Assembly (NCBI GenBank): GCA_035403085.1
Contig: DAONEM010000019.1
Location: forward strand, 1-41,385
DNA: 41,385 nt
Direction: 5' to 3'
Source: JAMOAD01 sp023621955
GTDB taxonomy: Bacteria; Acidobacteriota; Aminicenantia; JAMOAD01
Shown here piece by piece: positions 32,151 to 40,207 of the stretch; the stretch's first letter is position 1, and each line of letters begins with the position of its first letter. A program made the position numbers and the translations under genes. Below the pieces are notes generated by a model. It worked only from the letters and a program-made list of their open reading frames with translations, ran no database searches and was not told where the DNA came from.

Positions 32151-34757
32151 ATGGAGATGAAAAAGTTTTTTGTTCAACCTTCTATTCCGGAACGACTCAA
32201 AGACCTCTCCAGCCTTGCCCTCAACCTCTGGAGTTACTGGGACAAGGACGCGGAGAGGCTCTTCAGCCGGATCGACACACTGCTTTACAGCCAGAGTGAT
32301 CACAACCTGGCGGAGATGCTTCAAAAGGTCAAGCCCGATAAACTCGAACGGTTGTCCCAAGACAAGGGCTTCTCCTTCGAGCTTGAGAAGGTTTGGAACA
32401 AGTACTCCGAATACATGGACTTCGAGGGGACCTATATCAACAGGGACGGGGTGGCCTTCTCCCCTCCCGAAGCCTTTGGAGAGACCGGGCCCGGGGATCC
32501 CCCTCAGGTGGGAGAGATCCCTTTCCGCCCTCAGGATACGATCGCCTATTTCTCCATGGAGTATGGACTCCACGAATCGATTCCCATCTACTCCGGCGGG
32601 CTGGGGATCCTCTCGGGTGACCACCTGAAGGCCGCCTCGGACATCGGAATCTCCCTCGTGGGAGTGGGTCTACTCTACAAGTACGGCTACTTCAACCAGA
32701 GGATCAACTTCAACGGCTACCAGGAAGAGGACTACCGGGAGAACGAGTGGTACCGAAAGGCCATCAGAGAGCTTAAAGACAAAGACGGCAACCCCGTCTA
32801 CATACAGGTTCCCCTCAAGAGGAAGCTGGTCTACGTGAAGGCCTGGGTGATTCAGGTTGGGAAGGTTCCCCTCTACCTTCTGGACACGGATATCCCCCTG
32901 AACCCTCCGGAGGTGCGGGTCATAACGGATATGCTCTACGACGCCAACCGAGAGATGCGGATTCAGCAGGAGCTTATCCTCGGTAGGGGAGGTGTCATTC
33001 TCCTCAAGTTCCTGGGGTATGACCCGAAGGTTTACCACCTCAACGAGGGCCACTCGGCCTTCTTGATCTTCGAACGCCTCAAGGAGTTCATTCTTCTCAA
33101 GAAGATGGGCTTCGAAGAGGCCAGGAATCTGATCACCCACACCACCGTTTTCACGACCCACACGCCGGTGATCGAGGGGAACGAACACTTTCCCGCGACG
33201 ATGATCGCGGAGTACCTGGAACCGGAGATTCGGGAGATGGGCCTGAGCGTGGAGGAGTTCTTGAGCTTTGGGCGTAACCAAGACCCCGCGGCTTTCTGGC
33301 TGCCACAGTTCGCCATGAACTTCTCCCGCTTCATCAACGGTGTCTCCAAGATTCACGGGGAGGTCTCCCGGAAGATGTGGAGGGATGTCTACCCCAACCT
33401 TCCGGAACAGGAGGTTCCCATCGGCTACATCACCAACGGAGTCCATGTACAGACTTGGCTCAGCATGGAGATGACCTACCTCTTCGACAGGTACATCGGC
33501 CCCGATTACCTCCACAGGGCGGAAGGAAGCGATGTTTGGGAGCGGATCTACTCGGCTCCGGACGCCGAGGTCTGGGCGGCCCACCAAAGGAGGAAAGAAC
33601 AGCTGATCTCCTTTATCAGGGACAGAAAAGTGTTGGAGCTTCAGAAGAAGGGCGCCACCCTTCCGAAGATCGGTCGGATCCGCAACCTCCTCAACCCCCG
33701 GGACCTGACCATTGGGTTTGCCCGTCGTTTCGCCCCCTACAAGAGGGCCAACCTGATTCTCCAGGATCCCGAGAGACTCGTGAAGATTCTCACCAACCCC
33801 CAGCGCCCGGTTCAGTTCATCTTCGCCGGGAAGGCCCATCCGGCGGACCAGGCTGGCAAGGAGTTGATCAAGGAGATTCTCGACGTAGCCCGCCGTTACG
33901 ATGTGGAGAACCGACTGGTCTTTGTGGAAGATTATAACATCAACGTTGCCAAGCACCTTGTGCAAGGCGTCGACATCTGGCTCAACAACCCCCTCAAGCC
34001 GATGGAAGCGAGCGGAACCTCTGGGATGAAGGCCGCCATCAACGGGGCTCTCAACCTGAGCGTTCTGGACGGATGGTGGCCCGAGGGGTACGACGGCCGC
34101 AACGGTTGGGCGATCACCGCCGGTGAGATCTACGAGAACGAGACCATGAAGAGGATGGTGGAGTCCAACCAGGTCTACGATCTTCTGGAGCAGGAGATCA
34201 CCGAACTCTACTACGACCGGAACGAGAGCGATGTCCCGGAGGGGTGGGTTCAGATGATGAAGAACTCCATCAGCACCGTCGGGAAAGGGTTCAACATGCA
34301 CCGGGTACTGAGGGAGTACTTCTACCAGTACTATCTTCCGGAACTCAAGGCCTCCACGCTCCTTCAGCAGGAGGAGAGGAAGCTCCTCAAAGAGTTGGAG
34401 GCACACCGTAAGAAGATCGAGCTTTACTGGTCCAAGATCTCGATCCGGGATTTCTTCTTGGAGTCCGGAGAGATCAACCTCTGTGCTGGACAATCTCTGG
34501 AGCTCAAGGCCTACGTCTTCTTGGACCAGGCGAGCGAAAAGGATTGGAATCTCGAAGTCGTCTACTCCCCTAAGGGTCCAGAGGGGGAGTGGACGAAGGC
34601 TCCCATGGACTTCATCAAGATGTACGATGACAACGTGGCGGAGTATCGGGGGAGGGTCCAGCTTCAAGGGGCCGGAGTTCAGGGGATCACGGTCCGCCTC
34701 CGGCCGTCGTGGAACCTTTTCTGTGAAACCTATCCCAACTACGTGAAGTGGAAATAG
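32151..34757 (+). CDS. glgP: Alpha-glucan (glycogen) phosphorylase
   Basis: This 868-residue GT35 enzyme releases glucose-1-phosphate from the ends of glycogen using pyridoxal phosphate. The first about 110 residues form the DUF3417 domain that begins the short-type (Thermotoga/archaeal) phosphorylases. Core motifs include FSMEYGLHESIPIYSGGLG, HLNEGHSAFLIFERL, HTTVFTTHTPVIEGNE, TIGFARRFAPYKRA and the cofactor lysine in EASGTSGMKAAINGALN. The C-terminus beyond about 750 adds a beta domain. GAGGAG precedes ATG at 32151; a second ATG is two codons on. Last gene of the operon. Confidence 0.97.
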   Translation: MEMKKFFVQPSIPERLKDLSSLALNLWSYWDKDAERLFSRIDTLLYSQSDHNLAEMLQKVKPDKLERLSQDKGFSFELEKVWNKYSEYMDFEGTYINRDGVAFSPPEAFGETGPGDPPQVGEIPFRPQDTIAYFSMEYGLHESIPIYSGGLGILSGDHLKAASDIGISLVGVGLLYKYGYFNQRINFNGYQEEDYRENEWYRKAIRELKDKDGNPVYIQVPLKRKLVYVKAWVIQVGKVPLYLLDTDIPLNPPEVRVITDMLYDANREMRIQQELILGRGGVILLKFLGYDPKVYHLNEGHSAFLIFERLKEFILLKKMGFEEARNLITHTTVFTTHTPVIEGNEHFPATMIAEYLEPEIREMGLSVEEFLSFGRNQDPAAFWLPQFAMNFSRFINGVSKIHGEVSRKMWRDVYPNLPEQEVPIGYITNGVHVQTWLSMEMTYLFDRYIGPDYLHRAEGSDVWERIYSAPDAEVWAAHQRRKEQLISFIRDRKVLELQKKGATLPKIGRIRNLLNPRDLTIGFARRFAPYKRANLILQDPERLVKILTNPQRPVQFIFAGKAHPADQAGKELIKEILDVARRYDVENRLVFVEDYNINVAKHLVQGVDIWLNNPLKPMEASGTSGMKAAINGALNLSVLDGWWPEGYDGRNGWAITAGEIYENETMKRMVESNQVYDLLEQEITELYYDRNESDVPEGWVQMMKNSISTVGKGFNMHRVLREYFYQYYLPELKASTLLQQEERKLLKELEAHRKKIELYWSKISIRDFFLESGEINLCAGQSLELKAYVFLDQASEKDWNLEVVYSPKGPEGEWTKAPMDFIKMYDDNVAEYRGRVQLQGAGVQGITVRLRPSWNLFCETYPNYVKWK

Positions 34758-34986
34758 GGGGACTCTCCCTTCACCTACCAACCGAAGGAGAAGGGGGATG
34801 GCTCTTCGACGTGAGGCTCGGGAGGCTGACTCCTTCTTCGAAGAGGATCAGAGCCTGGAGGGGGAGGGAGACCTTTCGAAGGATGGAAACCGGGAACAGG
34901 CATTCCGTCAATCTCCTTGACAACCGGGAAGGGTGTTTTCTGAGGGAGATTCCCGGAGCTTAGTAGGCTCAAAGTCGAAGATTTTC

Positions 34987-35016
34987 TTGACATTATGGAG
35001 GGGGGTCGTCTATACT
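34987..35016 (+). promoter_or_regulatory. Promoter of the phosphofructokinase gene
   Basis: Perfect TTGACA (34987-34992) and TATACT (35011-35016), 18 bases apart. The -10 ends seven bases before the ATG at 35024, so the transcript probably starts at the A of the start codon (leaderless). Confidence 0.75.
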
Positions 35017-35023
35017 CAGAACC

Positions 35024-36223
35024 ATGAAGGGGTACAAAGGGGGCAGTAAGGTTGGAATGCTCTTTTCCGGGGGACCCGCCCCGTCGGCCAACGCCGTGAT
35101 TTCCTCGGCGACGCTGAGCTTCTTGAACGCGCGAATTCCGGTCTACGGGTTTTTTTACGGCTTTGAATACCTGGAAAACTTCGATTACCGCAACCGTTAC
35201 TCCCTTGTCGAAGGGGTTCACTACGAACCCCTGACCCAGGAGATTTCCGGGGTTCGCAACCGACGGGGGGTCTACCTGAAAACCTCCCGGGCCAACCCGG
35301 GGAAGAACATCCGAACCCGGGAAGACCTTCAGGACGCGGAGAAGACGAAGAAGTTGAACAACATCCTGAAGGCCTTCGAGACTCTGGGAATCGGGTACCT
35401 GGTCACTATCGGCGGCGATGACACCCTCAAGACGGCGAACTACCTGAGCCTCCTGGGCCTGCCGGTGATCCACATTCCCAAGACCATCGACAACGACTAC
35501 TTCGGAATCCCCTGGACCTTCGGTTACTGGAGCAGTGTCCAATCCGCTCAAGAGGCTTTGCTCAACCTTCGGGCCGATGCGGAGAGCACAAGCACCTACT
35601 TCGTGGTCGAGCTGATGGGACGCAAGGCCGGGTGGCTGACCTACGCGGCCGGAATCGCCGGAGAGTCGGTCATGATGGTCTCCCTGGAGGATATCGAGGA
35701 GGAGATTCTGGACCTTGAGAAACTTGCCGGGAAGATCGTCGAGGTGATCATCACCCGGGAAAAGCAGGACAAGTACTACGGCGTTATCTGTGTCGCCGAG
35801 GGCCTCGCCGACCGCCTTCCGGAGAAATACCGCCCTACCGAGAAGGATCGCCATGGGAACGTGATCCTGGGAACCGCTGAGGTCTGTCGGATCATCCGTG
35901 ATGCCTGTGAAGAGGCATATCACCAGCGCACGGGGAGGAAGAAGAAGATCGTCGCCAAGCAGATCGGGTACGAAACGCGGTGCACTCAGCCGATCAGTTT
36001 CGACGTCGTTCTGGGGGCCATGTTGGGCTTCGGCGCCTTTAAGCTCTTCCGCCAGGAGAACTTCAACAACATGGTCTCCGTTTCCGACAACTTTCAGATC
36101 GTTCCCGTCCCCTTCTCGGAGCTGATCGATTCTGAAAGCCTCCTGACAAAGCTCCGCAATGTTCCGAAGGGGAGCGATTTCTTCGAGTTGAAAGAGGCCC
36201 TCTCCTATAAATCTCTCGAATGA
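35024..36223 (+). CDS. pfp: Phosphofructokinase, predicted pyrophosphate-dependent
   Basis: This 399-residue PFK-family protein phosphorylates fructose-6-phosphate. The donor is set by two positions: GGDD (Asp133, where ATP enzymes have Gly in GGDGS) and Lys153 in IPKTIDND (where ATP enzymes have Gly). Both match PPi-dependent enzymes, which would save ATP. Other motifs are GMLFSGGPAPSANAVI at the start, WTFGYWSSVQSA and VELMGRKAGWLTYAAG. It follows the glycogen operon but has its own promoter. The ATG has no ribosome binding site, consistent with a leaderless transcript. The stop codon is followed by an assembly gap, and the sequence seems complete. Confidence 0.92.
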   Translation: MKGYKGGSKVGMLFSGGPAPSANAVISSATLSFLNARIPVYGFFYGFEYLENFDYRNRYSLVEGVHYEPLTQEISGVRNRRGVYLKTSRANPGKNIRTREDLQDAEKTKKLNNILKAFETLGIGYLVTIGGDDTLKTANYLSLLGLPVIHIPKTIDNDYFGIPWTFGYWSSVQSAQEALLNLRADAESTSTYFVVELMGRKAGWLTYAAGIAGESVMMVSLEDIEEEILDLEKLAGKIVEVIITREKQDKYYGVICVAEGLADRLPEKYRPTEKDRHGNVILGTAEVCRIIRDACEEAYHQRTGRKKKIVAKQIGYETRCTQPISFDVVLGAMLGFGAFKLFRQENFNNMVSVSDNFQIVPVPFSELIDSESLLTKLRNVPKGSDFFELKEALSYKSLE

Positions 36224-36224
36224 T

Positions 36225-36324
36225 NNNNNNNNNNNNNNNNNNNNNNNNNNNNNNNNNNNNNNNNNNNNNNNNNNNNNNNNNNNNNNNNNNNNNNNNNNNN
36301 NNNNNNNNNNNNNNNNNNNNNNNN
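36225..36324. other. Assembly gap (100 N) after the phosphofructokinase gene
   Basis: A run of exactly 100 N starting one base after the pfp stop codon, next to a strong hairpin that could have broken the assembly. Small features here could be missing. Confidence 0.99.
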
Positions 36325-36327
36325 ACC

Positions 36328-36357
36328 GAGGGCGAAGAACCAAGGTTCTTCGCCCTC
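36328..36357. terminator. Strong hairpin, probable terminator between pfp and the lipoprotein gene
   Basis: A perfect 14-bp stem (36328-36341 with 36344-36357) around a two-base loop. It lies between convergent genes. No T-run is visible on the + side; the other side is hidden by the gap. A second small hairpin (GGATCG/CGATCC, 36359-36373) follows. Confidence 0.6.
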
Positions 36358-36419
36358 AGGATCGGTTCGATCCGAGGGAAGAGGATGCCTCCTCCCTGGA
36401 ACAGCCTTGACGGCGTCTC

Positions 36420-37058
36420 TTACTTCTTGTATTTTTTGACGGCCTCTTCGATCTGGTCTTTGTACTTCAGGTAGACCGCCATGTCCTCTTTGCTGAGACT
36501 CTGCTCGCCGGGGTCCTTCATCTCCTCGATGGACTTGGTGTTCTCGGCGATCTGTTGCTCCAGGTCCTTTCTCTCCTCGGAGGAGAGGTTGGGACGTTTC
36601 AACCCCTCTTCGGCGCTCTTCTTGAGGCCTTCGAGCATCTTGATGGTCCCTTCCTTCATCTTCTCGGCGGCGACAACGATCTCCGCAACGGTGATTCGGC
36701 CCCAAACGGCCATGTAATCTTCATAGCCTTGGAAACCATATTTTTTCGCATAGTCGTTGAACTTTTCAACCTCGTTCCGGATCTGGGAGAGGCCGCTCAT
36801 CGAGTTGGCCTTGAAAAGAATCTCGAAGGGGTTCTTGGATTCTTTCAAAGAATCGAGGAAATGGACCATCTTCTCGTCGTTCAGGTAGGGGACTTTATAA
36901 TCTTTCAACGGGTCGCCGCCCTTCTCGGCCCTTGAAGAGGCGGTCACGGCCTGAGAGACTTTCTCGCCGACGGAGCCTACGGGCCCGGGCTCTTTTTTCC
37001 CGCAGGAGACGAGCAGAAGAACAAGGATAAGGGGAACGGTACAAAGGACTTTTCGCAT
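36420..37058 (-). CDS. Lipoprotein of unknown function
   Basis: This 212-residue protein has a signal peptide with lipobox (MRKVLCTVPLILVLLLVSC, Cys19) followed by KKEPGP, so it is lipid-anchored in the envelope. The mature part is highly charged and helical: an N-terminal stretch similar to periplasmic helical proteins (HFLDSLKESKNPFEI, YAKKYGFQGYEDYMAVW), then a heptad-like helix at about 125-200. I do not recognise a family. AAGGAGGG sets the start at 37058; the frame is open further upstream into the promoter. It converges on pfp. Confidence 0.8.
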   Translation of the reverse strand: MRKVLCTVPLILVLLLVSCGKKEPGPVGSVGEKVSQAVTASSRAEKGGDPLKDYKVPYLNDEKMVHFLDSLKESKNPFEILFKANSMSGLSQIRNEVEKFNDYAKKYGFQGYEDYMAVWGRITVAEIVVAAEKMKEGTIKMLEGLKKSAEEGLKRPNLSSEERKDLEQQIAENTKSIEEMKDPGEQSLSKEDMAVYLKYKDQIEEAVKKYKK

Positions 37059-37092
37059 GGGAAACCCTCCTTGAAAACTTGATATGAATATG

Positions 37093-37121
37093 TTTCTAGT
37101 ATAAACCGTACTTTCTGTCAA
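37093..37121 (-). promoter_or_regulatory. Promoter of the lipoprotein gene
   Basis: On the minus strand TTGACA (37121-37116) and TAGAAA (37098-37093) are 17 bases apart, 34 bases before the start codon. Confidence 0.6.
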
Positions 37122-37236
37122 TCCTAAGGGGTTTTAGGAACCGATCGGGGTTTTCACGATCGTCGCTTCCAGACGAAGGGCCCCTCGCCCCGGAGGGTTC
37201 CCCTTGGCCGGTTTTCCCATCCCCGCCCTTTTCCTG

Positions 37237-37242
37237 TATACT
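37237..37242 (+). promoter_or_regulatory. Putative -10 box of purM
   Basis: TATACT lies 18 bases before the purM ATG at 37261. No good -35 box is seen at the right distance. GGAGGG just before the ATG is the ribosome binding site. Confidence 0.35.
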
Positions 37243-37260
37243 ATCCCTTGGAGGGAAGAG

Positions 37261-38075
37261 ATGGCACCCATAACCTACAAAGACGCCGGCGTGAATATCG
37301 ACGAAGGGAACAGGGCGGTTCAACTGATCAAGGCCGTTTTGGCGGAGAACAACCAGGGAGGCGGTGAGATCGGCCGTTTCGGTGGAATGCTCCCCTTTCC
37401 GCAGGGGATGGAGGACCCCTACTTGATCTCCAGCACCGACGGGGTGGGGACGAAACTGCGGATCGCCCTCATGGCCGGTATATACGACACGGTCGGGCAG
37501 GACTTGGTCAACCATTGTGTCAACGATATTCTCGTTCAGGGCGCGCGTCCCCTCTACTTTATGGACTATTTCGCCACAGGGAAACTGAAGGCCGAAACCC
37601 TCGCAGCAGTTGTGAAGGGCCTTTCCAAAGCTTGTGGGGAAAACGGGTGCCGTCTTCTCGGCGGTGAAACCGCGGAGATGCCTGGCTTTTACGGAGAAGA
37701 GGATTTCGACTTGGCGGGTTTTATCACCGGAGCCGCCGAAGGTCCCCACATCCTCGACGGTTCCCGGGTGAAGGCCGGAGACCTGGTGGTTGGTCTTCCT
37801 TCCACGGGGTTACATACCAACGGTTACTCCCTGGCCAGGAAGATCCTCTTCGAGAAGTTGGGCTGGTCCGTGGAGACCCTTCTCCCCGGTACGGGGAAGA
37901 GCGTGGGAGAATTGCTCCTGGCTGTTCACCGCTCCTACTACCACCAGCTCTACCCCCTCGTCCAGGCCGACAGGCTCCACGCCTTGGCCCATATCACCGG
38001 AGGAGGAGTCTTCGAGAACATCCCCAGGGTTCTTCCGAAGGATTTGAACGTCAGGATCAGAACCACCTGGCCGGT
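37261..38075 (+). CDS. purM: Phosphoribosylformylglycinamidine cyclo-ligase (AIR synthetase), 3' part lost in gap
   Basis: The 271 residues before the gap match PurM, which closes FGAM to AIR in purine synthesis using ATP. Motifs are YKDAGVNIDEGNRAVQLIK at the start, STDGVGTKLRIA, VNDILVQGARPLYFMDYFA, LLGGETAEMPGFY and GLPSTGLHTNGYSLARK. Typical PurM has about 330-350 residues, so the last 60-80 fall in the gap. GGAGGG precedes the ATG. An apparent continuous frame into the next gene exists only because of the N filler and is not a fusion. Confidence 0.95.
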
Positions 38076-38175
38076 NNNNNNNNNNNNNNNNNNNNNNNNN
38101 NNNNNNNNNNNNNNNNNNNNNNNNNNNNNNNNNNNNNNNNNNNNNNNNNNNNNNNNNNNNNNNNNNNNNNNNNNN
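38076..38175. other. Assembly gap (100 N) between purM and the thioesterase
   Basis: Exactly 100 N; it hides the end of purM and the start of the thioesterase. The missing length must be larger than 100 bases if both genes are whole. Confidence 0.99.
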
Positions 38176-38874
38176 CCCGACGGGAAAAGCTTCCTCTTCT
38201 CCATCGGCGACTACCTTCAAGAGGCGGCATCCTTCCACGCCGCCAGCTTCGGCGTAGGCGTTGACCTCTTCCGTTCCCAAGGGATCACATGGGTCCTTTC
38301 GAGGATGAGAATCCAGGTTGAGCGTTACCCTGAGGGGGAGGAGAAGCTGACGGTGGTCACCTGGCCGACCTTCGTTCGTCGGGTCATGGTGGGCAGAGAC
38401 TTCCTGGTGAGAGACCAACAGGGGGAGGTCATCGTCAGAGCCGTTTCCGGTTGGTTCATCCTGGACCTGGAAAGGGGTCGTCCGGTTCCTCCGTCGGAGG
38501 AACTCAAGACCCTCTACCACTCCTGGGATGCTCCCCGCGCTCTTGCGGAAGAGTTTGAAAATCGGCTCGACCGTCCCGAAGAGATCCTTTGGAGGGACGA
38601 ATCTCCGGTCCGTTACTCGGAGTTGGACATCAACGGGCATCTCAACAACGTTCGGTTCCTTCAAAGAATGGTCGACGCCCTCCCGAAGGAGTGGGTGGAG
38701 GCGCACCGTATCGCCGATCTGACCGCCGAGTTTCGCCAACCTGCGCAGTGGGGCGAACGAATCCTGGCGGAAACCTCTCGGGTCGGAGAAGAGGAGCTTC
38801 TTCACCGTTTTACGCGGCCCGGTGAAGAGAACCCCCTCTTCTTAGCCAAGACTCTCTGGAGGGAGAACCCCTAA
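38176..38874 (+). CDS. Acyl-ACP thioesterase (FatA/FatB-like), 5' end lost in gap
   Basis: The 232 residues after the gap form the double hot-dog fold of acyl-ACP thioesterases, which release free fatty acids from acyl carrier protein. The first hot-dog has YLQEAASFHAASFGVGVDLF, WVLSRMRIQVERYPEG and RDFLVRD; the second has the catalytic-type motif ELDINGHLNNVRF (Asn and His). The usual length is about 240-260, so probably only 10-25 residues are missing. The product may link to fatty-acid activation elsewhere in the window, but they are not neighbours. A hairpin follows the stop, then the ndk promoter. Confidence 0.88.
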   Translation, partial: PDGKSFLFSIGDYLQEAASFHAASFGVGVDLFRSQGITWVLSRMRIQVERYPEGEEKLTVVTWPTFVRRVMVGRDFLVRDQQGEVIVRAVSGWFILDLERGRPVPPSEELKTLYHSWDAPRALAEEFENRLDRPEEILWRDESPVRYSELDINGHLNNVRFLQRMVDALPKEWVEAHRIADLTAEFRQPAQWGERILAETSRVGEEELLHRFTRPGEENPLFLAKTLWRENP

Positions 38875-38889
38875 GCCCTCTTGGGAAGA

Positions 38890-38929
38890 GTCGAAGGGAA
38901 ATGCGCCCCCGTCCTGGGGGTCCTTCGAC
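38890..38929 (+). terminator. Hairpin after the thioesterase gene, possible terminator
   Basis: GTCGAAGG (38890-38897) pairs with CCTTCGAC (38922-38929), and an inner CCCCC/GGGGG extends the stem past a bulge. There is no T-run. Confidence 0.4.
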
Positions 38930-38972
38930 CCGGAAAGGGGAGGGAAAACTCTCCAGGGCTCCCTTTCCTTCG

Positions 38973-39001
38973 TTGACTTGGCGGGGGAAAATCGGTATAA
39001 A
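38973..39001 (+). promoter_or_regulatory. Promoter of ndk and the partner-switch genes
   Basis: TTGACT (38973-38978) and TATAAA (38996-39001) are 17 bases apart. GGAGAGGAG and the ndk ATG at 39018 follow, giving a leader of about 10 bases. Confidence 0.75.
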
Positions 39002-39017
39002 GGGAGAGGAGAAAAGA

Positions 39018-39431
39018 ATGGAAGAGACTTTGGCCATTGTGAAACCCGATGCCGTTGCGGCCGGTTTTGTCGGCAAGATTCTCTCCCGTATCGAAGAGGA
39101 GGGGTTCCGGGTCAGGGGGCTGAAGATGGTTCACCTCAGGGAGGGAGAGGCTCGACTCTTCTACGGGGTTCACCGGGGAAAACCTTTCTACGAATCCCTC
39201 GTCGCCTTCATGACCTCCGGACCGGTCGTCGCCATCGCCTTGGAAAGGGAAGACGGCGTCGCCCACTGGCGTCGGGTCATGGGCGTCACAGACCCGGCCT
39301 CGGCTGCGGAAGGGACCCTGAGAAGCCTCTACGGGACGACGGTTCAACGAAACGCCGTCCACGGATCCGATTCCGTTGAGAACGGGGTCGGTGAGATCAA
39401 CTTTTTCTTCAATACCTTGGAAAAAACATGA
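39018..39431 (+). CDS. ndk: Nucleoside diphosphate kinase
   Basis: This 137-residue enzyme moves phosphate between nucleoside di- and triphosphates through a phosphohistidine. It has LAIVKPDAV (Lys9), the helix FYGVHRGKPFYESLVAFMTS, VMGVTDPASAAEGTLR and the catalytic His115 in RNAVHGSDS, all canonical, with full family length. GGAGAGGAG supports the ATG at 39018; the open frame extends further upstream, across the promoter. Its stop overlaps the start of the anti-sigma antagonist (ATGA), an unusual partner for ndk. Confidence 0.97.
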   Translation: MEETLAIVKPDAVAAGFVGKILSRIEEEGFRVRGLKMVHLREGEARLFYGVHRGKPFYESLVAFMTSGPVVAIALEREDGVAHWRRVMGVTDPASAAEGTLRSLYGTTVQRNAVHGSDSVENGVGEINFFFNTLEKT

Positions 39432-39784
39432 AAGAAAAGAGATTGTTTCACCTCTCCAAAGAGGAGTTCGGCAGCGATATGGTGATCTTCGGACTCGAAG
39501 GGGCTCTCAACGTTCAGACGGCTCCCGAGTTTGAGGAGGCTCTGAAGAAGAATATCTCCGAAGGGAAAAAGAAGGTCATCCTTGAGATGAGCCATCTCAA
39601 CTACATCTCCAGCATCGGCCTCGGGGTGATCATCGGCTACCTCGAAGAGACCAGAGAGCAGGGGGGGGATATCCGAATCTGCGGTGTCAACGATCCGGTG
39701 ATTCAAGATATCTTTGAGACCACTGGGTTTCCGAAGATCATTCAGTTCCATAAAGATTTAGGTACGGCCAGGCTGAGTTTTTAA
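39428..39784 (+). CDS. Anti-sigma factor antagonist (STAS domain, RsbV/SpoIIAA-like)
   Basis: This 118-residue single STAS domain has the fold pattern of anti-anti-sigma proteins: VIFGLEGALNVQTAPEFEEA, then VILEMSHLNYISSIGLGV. By alignment with SpoIIAA, the phosphorylated serine is Ser62 (YISSIGLG); the preceding Asp is Ser61 and the following Ser is Ile63, a common variant. When unphosphorylated it should bind the neighbouring RsbW-like kinase and release a sigma factor. Its start overlaps the ndk stop, and the kinase gene follows after three bases. Confidence 0.93.
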   Translation: MKEKRLFHLSKEEFGSDMVIFGLEGALNVQTAPEFEEALKKNISEGKKKVILEMSHLNYISSIGLGVIIGYLEETREQGGDIRICGVNDPVIQDIFETTGFPKIIQFHKDLGTARLSF

Positions 39785-39787
39785 ACC

Positions 39788-40207
39788 ATGGCCGATCTCA
39801 GCCTTCGGATAGGGTCGGAGACTCTCTTCGTTCCTCCCGTCGTGGCGGCTCTGAAGAGCTACGCTCTCCGGTGCGGCTTCGTCGAAGAGGAAGCGACAAA
39901 AATCGCCGTTGCCGTTGAAGAGGCGCTGGCCAACGTGATCAAACACTCCTACGAGAGCAGGAAGGAGGGGGTGATTCTGATCGAGGCCGACCTCAAGGGC
40001 GATGAGCTTTGTGTCAGGGTCTCCCATCAAGGAAAACCCTTCGTGCTGGAGGGGAAAAGAGCGGCGCCGGACATCGAGAAGCTCGAGAAAGAGAGAAAAA
40101 AAGGCGGATTCGGACTCTACCTGATAGAGAAATTCATGGACGAGTTCCATCTGGGACACGAGAAGGAATGGCACTACTATTTGATGAAAAAACACTTGAG
40201 ACCCTGA
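39788..40207 (+). CDS. Anti-sigma factor kinase (RsbW/SpoIIAB-like, HATPase_c_2)
   Basis: This 139-residue GHKL-type ATPase has the N-box AVEEALANVIKHSYES, the loop DLKGDELCVRVSHQG and the G-box GGFGLYLIEKFMDEF. It should phosphorylate Ser62 of the STAS protein and hold a sigma factor when not bound to it. The cognate sigma factor is not in the window. Its 3' end overlaps the proposed start of the RsbU-like phosphatase by 40 bases, so the three genes are coupled. Confidence 0.92.
   Translation: MADLSLRIGSETLFVPPVVAALKSYALRCGFVEEEATKIAVAVEEALANVIKHSYESRKEGVILIEADLKGDELCVRVSHQGKPFVLEGKRAAPDIEKLEKERKKGGFGLYLIEKFMDEFHLGHEKEWHYYLMKKHLRP

Noticed and set aside
32670..34781. Minus-strand open frame of about 700 codons opposite glgP
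   Set aside because: Antisense shadow of a well-conserved phosphorylase; no motifs and no ribosome binding site.
34758..34963. Short plus-strand open frame after glgP
   Set aside because: It begins inside glgP, has no binding site and no recognisable content; treated as intergenic.
34775..36343. Minus-strand open frame opposite phosphofructokinase running through the N gap
   Set aside because: Open only because of the N filler and the codon bias of the real gene on the other strand.
40009..40167. Upstream extension of the RsbU-like frame
   Set aside because: It lies inside the anti-sigma kinase gene in another frame and gives low-complexity Arg/Glu-rich protein; the ATG at 40168 has an AGAAGGA site.
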